Shown piece by piece: positions 33,680 through 40,982 of a stretch of 64,000 nt of DNA; position 1 is the first letter of the stretch; each line of letters starts with the position of its first letter. A program made the position numbers and the translations under genes. Source of the DNA: Parapontixanthobacter sp963736595 (lineage in GTDB: Bacteria; Pseudomonadota; Alphaproteobacteria; Sphingomonadales; Sphingomonadaceae); assembly GCA_963736595.1 (NCBI GenBank), contig CAVTPG010000011.1, positions 124,001 through 188,000 of the forward strand. The letters are read 5' to 3'. The notes under the pieces are model-generated. The model saw only the letters and a list, made by a program, of their open reading frames with translations. It made no database searches and was not told the DNA's origin.

Positions 33680-34348
33680 TTAGCGGCAGAACGATCCGCC
33701 GCGTAATTCCAGATGAAAATGGTCTTCATGCGCGGCATTGTATTCCGGGCCGAGGACAGTGCCAAACCGCTTGCAGGCGCTTTGCTGAATGGTGCGGAGG
33801 AAGCGTCGCTCTTCTCTGGTTCCTTCGTTCCAGCCGGTCTTGACGCTGATGCGGCGACCGTCTGCCAACACGAATGCTGCGACATCGACGGCTTCGGCAC
33901 GCGAATGCGCTGATCGCCGCGCGGTTCCGGCGACATTGCGGCAGGAATAGCTGCCGAAGGTTTCGATCCGCTCCAGCGGGCTGTCGAGGATTTCGCGTGC
34001 GGCCCGGTCAACTCCGAACCGCGCCCAGCCGATAAATTTGGCGGCAAGCGGGCAAGTCATCGGTCCCAGATTGGTTAGCGCGAATTGCGCATCATCGCCG
34101 CGCACCGCATCAAGCTGAACGCCGTTTACCCTCTGACATCCTGCGCCAAAATAGCGATCAGGCAAATTTCGGTATGGCGAGCCGGTCTGGTCCAGCTCGG
34201 CAAGGCATTGGCGCGCTTCCTTCGCCTGCGCAGCGGTTTGCACTGGCGCGCTGGGCTGCGTCCGGTCTGGCTCACCCTTCGGCGCGCAGCTCGCGGCCAG
34301 CAGCAGGACAAATCCGGCGAGGGCGGACAAGCGGATGGGCTTGGACAT
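33680..34348 (-). CDS. Extensin-like family lipoprotein
   Basis: 222 residues from MSKPIRLSALAG. A lipoprotein signal (SALAGFVLLLAASC) leads to the extensin-like C-terminal domain found in many alphaproteobacteria: CLAELDQTGSPYRNLPDRYF, CQRVNGVQLDAV, FGSYSCRNVAGTARRSAHSRAEAVD and GPEYNAAHEDHFHLELRGG. The His and Asp pattern in SAHSRAEAVDV and HEDHFHLE resembles the LAS-type metallopeptidases (D-Ala-D-Ala dipeptidase-like), suggesting a cell-wall role. Several further in-frame ATGs extend it 14 residues upstream to 34390. It is convergent with the LuxR-type gene. Confidence 0.82.
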   Translation of the reverse strand: MSKPIRLSALAGFVLLLAASCAPKGEPDRTQPSAPVQTAAQAKEARQCLAELDQTGSPYRNLPDRYFGAGCQRVNGVQLDAVRGDDAQFALTNLGPMTCPLAAKFIGWARFGVDRAAREILDSPLERIETFGSYSCRNVAGTARRSAHSRAEAVDVAAFVLADGRRISVKTGWNEGTREERRFLRTIQQSACKRFGTVLGPEYNAAHEDHFHLELRGGSFCR

Positions 34349-34390
34349 TGGCGTTGGCATTGAGAACGGCATCTGCATCGACATTGGCAA

Positions 34391-34628
34391 TTGGACTTTC
34401 GGGAGCAGCGAGTGACTTAGCTAATTATCTCCAGTGCGGTCCAGCAAGCAAGATTTAGCGAGCCGCTACAAACACAGTTTTTGAGATTCTCGATGGCTGC
34501 TCGTTCGGTTTTGGCGAGAGACGCAGTTTTGCACTCAATACAGGCACTTTGAAGCACAGTTTGCGGCGCTCGACATCACTAGACCCTTTCTCGACATCCT
34601 TGTGGACACAGAAAAATCGGCAATCAAA
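34391..34628. other. Intergenic region with CAGTTT repeats
   Basis: 238 bases between the extensin-like gene and gamma-glutamyltransferase, both on the minus strand. No gene is visible. It contains three similar words: CACAGTTTTT near 34469, CGCAGTTTTG near 34522 and CACAGTTTGC near 34556, each about 30-55 bases apart. It should include the promoter of the extensin-like gene, but I cannot place it. Confidence 0.3.
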
Positions 34629-36434
34629 TCAATAGCCGCTCGCTTGCCCGTCTTTGCGCATTTCGGTCGCTCCGGTATAAACGCCAGTGTCAGGATCGCG
34701 TGTAATTGCTTGATAACCCCCAAACATTATCCCGTCAGCCACGACTTCGACCTTGTGTCCCATGCTGCGCAAACGTTCGACCGTCTCGTCGGAGATGCCC
34801 GGCTCGACATACAATGTGCCAAGCGGATCGCTCGTTTCTCCCGCTAACGGGTCGGTCGGCTGCCGTCCGCCATCGTGATTAAGGCGCGCTGCATCCCCGG
34901 CTTCCTGCAAATTCATGCCATAATCGACCATGTTTACAAGCACTTGCACATGGCCTTGCGGCTGCATCCCGCCGCCCATCAGGCCGAAGCTCATCCACGG
35001 TTTCCCATCCTTTTTGGCAAAAGCGGGGATGATGGTCTGGAACGGTCGCTTGCCGGGTTCGTAAGCATTGGGATGCGCCGGATCGAGCGAGTACAATTCG
35101 CCGCGATCCTGAAACATAAAGCCAAGATTATCAGGGGTTAAGCCTGATCCCATGCCGCGATAATTGGACTGGATCAGGCTGACCATCATACCGTCTTTGT
35201 CCGCGACGGTCAGGTAAGTCGTGTCGCCTTCGCCTTCCAGTCGTGGCGCGCCATGCTTGATGTCTGGCGCAGCCTGATCTGGATCGATGGTGGCAAAGCG
35301 TTCCTTACCATAGCGATCGGATAGTAAGTCTTTGGGAAATTTGGCGAATTCGGTATCGGCATAGAACCGCGCAAGGTCGGCAAAGGCCAGTCGTTTGGCT
35401 TCGGTAATGTAATGCAGCACTTCGGCGCTGCCGCGATCCCATTGCGCCAGATCGACGTTCTTCAGAATGTTGACCATCTGCAAGGCGGCAAATCCCTGAC
35501 CATTGGGTGGCAATTCACATAATTCGTAACCTTTTCGGTAGGTTACGCAGGCCGGATCGACCCATTCGCTGGTGTGATCGGCGAAGTCTTCAAAGCGTAA
35601 AGCCGAGCCGACCCGCTCCAGATAATTGGCCATGACCCGCGCCGTGTCACCGCGATAAAATTCGTCGCGACCACCTTGCGCAATGGCTTCCAATGTATTG
35701 CCCAGATCAGGGTTTTTGAAGATTGCGCCAGCCTGCGGTGCGCCATCGGCAAACCATGTCGCGCGGGCATTATCGAAGTCGCCGATCATGTCTTCGCGCC
35801 GCTCGAAACTGCGGAAACTGCGGTCGAAGTAATGCGCGATAACCGGGGCCACCGGATGCCCTTCGCGCGCATAGCGGATCGTCGGAGCAAGATTTTCGGC
35901 CATTGACAGCTTGCCGAACTTCTCATGCATGGCGAACCACGCATCGACCGTACCCGGCACAGTGACGGGTAGGGGCCCGAGCGGCGGAATAGACGTCGCA
36001 TCATCGCCCAACTTTTCGCGCAATTGTGCCAGGCTTTGCCCGCGCGGCGAGCGACCCGATCCGTTGATCCCGTACAGCTTATCGGTCTTGGGATCGTAGA
36101 TGATCGCGAACAAATCGCCGCCGATGCCGTTGCCGGTCGGCTCCATCAGGCCCAGCGCCGCATTGGCAGCGATGGCAGCATCGACTGCGCTGCCGCCCGC
36201 TTTCAGCACATCGAGCGCGACTTGGGTTGCAAGCGGATGCGCGGTGGCGGCCATGCCATGCTCGGCGTGAACGGGGCTGCGCGACCAGATTTTGCCGACC
36301 GGACGCCCGCCAGCACCCAGCGTCTCGCTGCTGCCCATCTTGACCGCATCATCGCTTGGAACCTCCTGCGCGTTGGCGGGCATCGCGCCCAAGGTCAGTA
36401 AGGCGGCTCCGGCAAGCATGGCAGTCAGGCGCAT
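34629..36434 (-). CDS. ggt: Gamma-glutamyltransferase
   Basis: 601 residues, secreted precursor with signal peptide (LTAMLAGAALLTLGAMPANA). The large-subunit start is HGMAATAHPLATQVALDVLKAGG with GGDLFAIIYD and GINGSGRSPRG. The autoprocessing and catalytic Thr is the first Thr in GDTTYLTVADKDGMMVSLIQS at about residue 405, and the small subunit includes NYRGMGSGLTPDNLG. Periplasmic enzyme that cleaves gamma-glutamyl bonds of glutathione and transfers the glutamyl group. Length is normal. It stops 195 bases after nothing else; upstream on the same strand, 9 bases away, is the proline symporter gene, so the two may be co-transcribed. Confidence 0.94.
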   Translation of the reverse strand: MRLTAMLAGAALLTLGAMPANAQEVPSDDAVKMGSSETLGAGGRPVGKIWSRSPVHAEHGMAATAHPLATQVALDVLKAGGSAVDAAIAANAALGLMEPTGNGIGGDLFAIIYDPKTDKLYGINGSGRSPRGQSLAQLREKLGDDATSIPPLGPLPVTVPGTVDAWFAMHEKFGKLSMAENLAPTIRYAREGHPVAPVIAHYFDRSFRSFERREDMIGDFDNARATWFADGAPQAGAIFKNPDLGNTLEAIAQGGRDEFYRGDTARVMANYLERVGSALRFEDFADHTSEWVDPACVTYRKGYELCELPPNGQGFAALQMVNILKNVDLAQWDRGSAEVLHYITEAKRLAFADLARFYADTEFAKFPKDLLSDRYGKERFATIDPDQAAPDIKHGAPRLEGEGDTTYLTVADKDGMMVSLIQSNYRGMGSGLTPDNLGFMFQDRGELYSLDPAHPNAYEPGKRPFQTIIPAFAKKDGKPWMSFGLMGGGMQPQGHVQVLVNMVDYGMNLQEAGDAARLNHDGGRQPTDPLAGETSDPLGTLYVEPGISDETVERLRSMGHKVEVVADGIMFGGYQAITRDPDTGVYTGATEMRKDGQASGY

Positions 36435-36443
36435 CGAATTCTC

Positions 36444-37925
36444 CTATTGCACGGCGTCTGCCGTTTGTGTGTCGTGGGTTTGCGTCAGATGGCTGACCAA
36501 TACAATAGCGGCCCATGCGGCGGCAAAGCCGGGTATGATTTCATATACGCCCGGACCACCAAGAAAACTGCCGTTCCAGCCCAGCGCTATCCATGCGCCG
36601 ACGGTCGCCGCGCCAGTGATTAGCCCGGCCAACGCGCCCGCGCCAGTCATGCGGCTCCATGTCAGGGACAAAATTATCAGGGGTCCAAACGCTGCGCCAA
36701 ATCCGGCCCATGCATTGCTGACTAACCCAAGAACCTGACTGTCCCGATCGGCAGCTATCCCGATTGCGGCAAAAGCAACCAAAGCAACGCAAATGCGTCC
36801 GACATTGACCGCCTCACGCTCACCCGCATCGCGCCGCAGGAACAGGCGGTAGAAATCTTCGGTCAGCGAACTGGATGACACCAACAATTGCGAACTGATT
36901 GTGCTCATAATTGCCGCCAGCAGCGCGGCCAGCAGGAACCCGGTGATCAGCGGGTGGAACAGCAGATCGGCCAGCACGATGAAGATCGTTTCCGGATCGG
37001 CAACCACGATACCGTTTTGCTCGGCATAAGCACGCCCTGCGATACCAACCCCGATCGCACCCAGCAACGCAACCCCCATCCAGCTCATGCCGATGGCGCG
37101 CGCTCTCGGTACATCGGCAACGCTGCGCAATGCCATGAAGCGGACGATAATATGCGGCTGTCCGAAATAGCCCAGTCCCCATGTCACCGCCGACAGGAAC
37201 CCGACGAAAGTCAGACCTTGAGTCAAGCTGAGCATGGACGGGTCGATGGCGTTCAGCGTATCGACCACGCCGACCGCGCCACCATCCCCGAACAGCACAA
37301 CGAGCGGCATCAACACCAATGCCACTACCATGATGCACCCCTGAACGAAATCGGTCAGGCTGACCGCCAGAAATCCGCCGATCATCGTGTAGGCCAGCAC
37401 AACGCCCGCGGTGATCCACAGTCCGGCGAAATAGGGATCGGCGCCCGGTATCAATTCGGCAAACGCCGTCTCGAACAACTTGCCTCCGCCGACTAATCCG
37501 GCCGCCGTGTACACGGTGAAAAAAGTGACGATGATGACGGCGCTGACGACGCGGATCGCAGTGGCCTTGTCGGGAAATCTGTTGGCGAGGAATTGCGGAA
37601 TGGTCAGCGCATTGCCCAGCTCTTCGGTTTGTGCGCGCAGGCGTGGGGCAACGATGATCCAGTTGAGCAAGGCGCCGACGAACAGGCCGATGCCGATCCA
37701 GGCTTCCACCAATCCGCTGGCATACAATGCGCCGGGAAGGCCCAAGAGCAGCCAGCCGGACATATCGGACGCGCCAGCGGACAATGCCGCGACGCCGGGG
37801 GTCAATTGCCGACCGCCCAGCAGATAGCCCTCGCTGTCGGATGTCGATTTGCGCCACGCATAAGCACCGATGGCCATCATCAGAATGAAATAGGCGGCGA
37901 GCGAAACGAGAGTACCTGTCTGCAT
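36444..37925 (-). CDS. putP: Sodium/proline symporter
   Basis: 493 residues with 12-13 membrane helices of the SSS family. PutP-like features are RKSTSDSEGYLLGGRQLTPGVAALSAGASDMSGWLLLGLPGA (split motif), EAWIGIGLFVGALLNWIIVAP, GYFGQPHIIVRFMALRS and STISSQLLVSSSSLTEDFY, where the Na+ site Ser/Thr lie. It imports proline with Na+. It sits nine bases before gamma-glutamyltransferase in the same direction. Together they would supply amino acids released from peptides such as glutathione. Confidence 0.93.
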   Translation of the reverse strand: MQTGTLVSLAAYFILMMAIGAYAWRKSTSDSEGYLLGGRQLTPGVAALSAGASDMSGWLLLGLPGALYASGLVEAWIGIGLFVGALLNWIIVAPRLRAQTEELGNALTIPQFLANRFPDKATAIRVVSAVIIVTFFTVYTAAGLVGGGKLFETAFAELIPGADPYFAGLWITAGVVLAYTMIGGFLAVSLTDFVQGCIMVVALVLMPLVVLFGDGGAVGVVDTLNAIDPSMLSLTQGLTFVGFLSAVTWGLGYFGQPHIIVRFMALRSVADVPRARAIGMSWMGVALLGAIGVGIAGRAYAEQNGIVVADPETIFIVLADLLFHPLITGFLLAALLAAIMSTISSQLLVSSSSLTEDFYRLFLRRDAGEREAVNVGRICVALVAFAAIGIAADRDSQVLGLVSNAWAGFGAAFGPLIILSLTWSRMTGAGALAGLITGAATVGAWIALGWNGSFLGGPGVYEIIPGFAAAWAAIVLVSHLTQTHDTQTADAVQ

Positions 37926-38088
37926 GATGCGCTCTTAACGGGCCGTCGCCGAAAACCCAAACGCAGCGGTGTCAGAGCAGGATTTATTCGGAGCCAACCT
38001 TGATATCACTCGTTAGAGACGATGCGGTAATCGCGGTTAGCGCGGAAAATCAGCCGCAAAGTGGGCAAACGACAGAAAGTGAAGCAAT

Positions 38089-38856
38089 ATGTTGGAGGCA
38101 TCGCAATCTGTCTGGATCACCGGCGCGATGGCGGCCAGCTTCGCGCTGGTGCACATCTTTATCGGCAAGCTGCGTTTTCTCGACCGGACGCCGCGTAGCG
38201 CATGGCTGTCCTTTTCCGGCGGTGTTGCAGTCGCTTATGTGTTCCTCAACATCTTGCCGACGCTGTCAGCGCAAGGTGACGCATTCGGACAGGCTTTGCG
38301 TGTGTCGGACGCCATTGCCGAGCGCTATGTGTTTAGCCTGGCTCTAATCGGTTTGGCGGCGTCTTATGGGCTGGAGCGGGCCATCATCAATTCGCGCCAC
38401 AATGTCTCGAATGATGGCCAGCCGCAAAAACCCGCTGCGGGCATATTCTGGGCGCATACGGCGAGTGCGGCAATCCTGACCGGGATCGTGTCGTATCTGT
38501 TGTCGCAGCGCGAGGACGCGGCTTTGTCGGGGCTGCTGATCTTTTTCATAGCCATGCTGCTGCACTTCGTATCGGCAGATTTCGGGTCGCGGCTCAATCA
38601 GCCTGAACTTTACGACCGCTACGGGCGCTGGATATTGACCACCGCGACGCTGGCCGGGTGGCTGATCGGTGTCACGACAACGTTATCAGCTTTGCTGGTC
38701 GGCTGTCTGTTCGCCTTTGTTGCTGGCGGCGTGATCCTGACCGTTCTGAAAGAGGAACTGCCCGCCGAGCGGCAAAGCGCGTTTCTGCCATTCTTCGTCG
38801 GCGTCATTGTGTACAGCGCGCTGATGCTCGGCACGCTGCATCTGTCGGCAGGATAA
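38089..38856 (+). CDS. Eight-helix membrane protein, unknown, ZIP-like layout
   Basis: 255 residues, about eight hydrophobic helices. Helix 3 includes GGVAVAYVFLNILPTLSAQGD, reminiscent of the HxxPE-type helix of ZIP metal transporters but lacking the His. A central loop (NSRHNVSNDGQPQKPAAG) separates two halves, and MLLHFVSADFGSRLNQPELYDRYGRW precedes the last three helices. The function is not recognised; a ZIP-derived transporter is one possibility. It lies alone between divergent putP and convergent typA, whose stop is three bases from its own. Confidence 0.6.
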   Translation: MLEASQSVWITGAMAASFALVHIFIGKLRFLDRTPRSAWLSFSGGVAVAYVFLNILPTLSAQGDAFGQALRVSDAIAERYVFSLALIGLAASYGLERAIINSRHNVSNDGQPQKPAAGIFWAHTASAAILTGIVSYLLSQREDAALSGLLIFFIAMLLHFVSADFGSRLNQPELYDRYGRWILTTATLAGWLIGVTTTLSALLVGCLFAFVAGGVILTVLKEELPAERQSAFLPFFVGVIVYSALMLGTLHLSAG

Positions 38857-38859
38857 TTC

Positions 38860-40695
38860 TCAGACAGTGCCGGGTTTACGCGAGGCTTTCTTACGCTCGT
38901 TCGGGTCCAGCAGGCCTTTGCGCAGACGGATGCTTTGCGGTGTGACTTCCACCATTTCATCGTCGTCGATGTAAGCGATGGCTTGCTCCAGCGTCATCAC
39001 GCGCGGCGTGGTCAGCCGGATCGCGTCGTCCTTACCGGTCGAGCGGAAGTTGGTGAGCTGCTTGGATTTCAGCGGATTGACTTCGAGATCCTGCGGCTTG
39101 GCATTCTCTCCGATCACCATGCCTTCATAAACTTTGGCTTGGCTACCGATGAACAATTCGCCGCGATCTTCCAATGCATTAAGCGCGTACGAGACCGCTT
39201 CGCCGGAAGAATTGGAGATCAGCACACCATTCTGACGGCCTTCGATCGCGCCTTTATATTCGTCATATTTTTCGAACAGGCGGTTCATGATGCCGGTGCC
39301 GCGCGTATCGGAGAGAAACTCGCCATGATAGCCGATCAGCCCGCGACTTGGTGCGGAGAAAGTCACGCGGGTTTTTCCAGCGCCCGAAGGCCGCATATCG
39401 GTCAGCTCACCTTTACGGCGCTGCATTTTCTCGACCACCGTGCCGGAATATTCGTCATCGACATCGATCACGACGGTTTCGTATGGCTCTTGCTTCTTGC
39501 CGTTTTCATCGCGCAGCAACACACGCGGGCGAGAAATACCCAATTCAAACCCTTCGCGGCGCATCGTTTCGATCAGCACGCCAAGTTGCAATTCGCCGCG
39601 TCCGGCCACTTCGAAGCTGTCCTTGTCGGCGGCTTCGGTGATGCGGATAGCGACATTGGTTTCGGCTTCGCGGGTTAAACGATCGCGGATCATGCGGCTG
39701 GTCACTTTGCTGCCTTCGCGGCCTGCCAGCGGGCTGTCATTGACGGAAAAGCGCATGGCCAGTGTCGGCGGATCGATCGGCTGCGCTTCGATTGGCTCGG
39801 TCACGCTGGGATCGCAAATCGTATTGGCCACAGTCGCTTTTTCAAGCCCAGCCAGCGCAATGATGTCGCCTGCCTGCGCGTTTTCAACCGGCACGCGGTC
39901 CAGTCCGTCAAAGCTCATCAGCTTGGTCGCGCGCCCGACTTCGACGACATTGCCGTCCATATCGATGGCGTGGATCGGATCGTTGATCTTGATCTTGCCC
40001 GATTGCACGCGGCCGGTCAGAACGCGGCCCATGAAATTGTCGCGGTCGAGCAAGGTCGCAAGGAAGCTGAACGTGCCTTGCGTGTCGAGGCCAGGGGAGG
40101 GGACGTGCTTGACGATCAGCTCGAACAGCGGATCGAGCGTGCCTTCGCGTGCATCGGGGCTTTCATTGGCATAGCCGTCGCGGCCCGAGGCATAGAGGAC
40201 GGGGAAGTCAAGCTGGTCATCATTGGCATCCAGCGACACGAACAGGTCGAACACTTCCTCCAGCACTTCGAGCGCGCGGGCATCGGGCCGGTCGATTTTG
40301 TTGACGACCACGATTGGACGCAGACCCAACGCGAGCGCTTTGCCAGTTACGAATTTGGTTTGCGGCATCGGGCCTTCGGCAGCATCGACCAGCAAAATGA
40401 CGCCATCGACCATCGACAGGATGCGTTCGACTTCTGCTCCGAAATCGGCGTGTCCCGGCGTATCGACGATATTGATGCGCGTCGTAATGTCATCATGGTC
40501 CCACTCGACGCTGGTGCATTTGGCCAAAATCGTGATGCCGCGCTCTTTTTCCAGATCGCCGGAATCCATCGCGCGTTCTTCGACCCGCTGGTTTTCGCGA
40601 AATGTGCCGGACTGGCGGAAAAGCTGGTCGACGAGCGTGGTTTTTCCGTGATCGACGTGAGCAATGATTGCGACGTTACGCAACTTATCGGACAT
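38860..40695 (-). CDS. typA: Ribosome-associated GTPase TypA/BipA
   Basis: 611 residues, full length. G1 is IIAHVDHGKTTLVDQLF, G3 DTPGHADFGAEVERIL, G4 VVVNKIDRPDAR. The EF-G-like domains follow, and the C-terminal domain has SRGLIGYHGEFLSDTRGTGIMNRLF, diagnostic of TypA/BipA. It binds the 70S ribosome near the A site and supports 50S assembly and growth at low temperature or stress. The gene stands alone; its upstream 287-base gap separates it from the TonB-dependent receptor start. Confidence 0.96.
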   Translation of the reverse strand: MSDKLRNVAIIAHVDHGKTTLVDQLFRQSGTFRENQRVEERAMDSGDLEKERGITILAKCTSVEWDHDDITTRINIVDTPGHADFGAEVERILSMVDGVILLVDAAEGPMPQTKFVTGKALALGLRPIVVVNKIDRPDARALEVLEEVFDLFVSLDANDDQLDFPVLYASGRDGYANESPDAREGTLDPLFELIVKHVPSPGLDTQGTFSFLATLLDRDNFMGRVLTGRVQSGKIKINDPIHAIDMDGNVVEVGRATKLMSFDGLDRVPVENAQAGDIIALAGLEKATVANTICDPSVTEPIEAQPIDPPTLAMRFSVNDSPLAGREGSKVTSRMIRDRLTREAETNVAIRITEAADKDSFEVAGRGELQLGVLIETMRREGFELGISRPRVLLRDENGKKQEPYETVVIDVDDEYSGTVVEKMQRRKGELTDMRPSGAGKTRVTFSAPSRGLIGYHGEFLSDTRGTGIMNRLFEKYDEYKGAIEGRQNGVLISNSSGEAVSYALNALEDRGELFIGSQAKVYEGMVIGENAKPQDLEVNPLKSKQLTNFRSTGKDDAIRLTTPRVMTLEQAIAYIDDDEMVEVTPQSIRLRKGLLDPNERKKASRKPGTV

Positions 40696-40982
40696 GACTG
40701 AAGGCTTTCATTGAAAATAGCGGTTGTTTGCAAACGATCACGCAAACAGCTTCTTTGCGCGCAGCCCCTAGCGGTCAGCGGCCCTACGGGCAACCGATAT
40801 AGGCGCACATGGTCATCTCGCGCAAACTGTGGCCAAACAGCCACAAAGCGAAATATCGCAGGGATAACGCCGTGTTGTTACTTGAGCGTAACGATTATCG
40901 ATTTACTATGGCGTGTTCGAGCTAAGCGGCAATACCTATAATGTCGCGCGCTCCTCGCTCATCTTGAGAGGATTTGCTTAAT

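Noticed and set aside
36820..37857. 345-residue minus-strand open frame in another frame of putP
   Set aside because: Arg/His-rich shadow frame; the 493-residue symporter reading is unambiguous.
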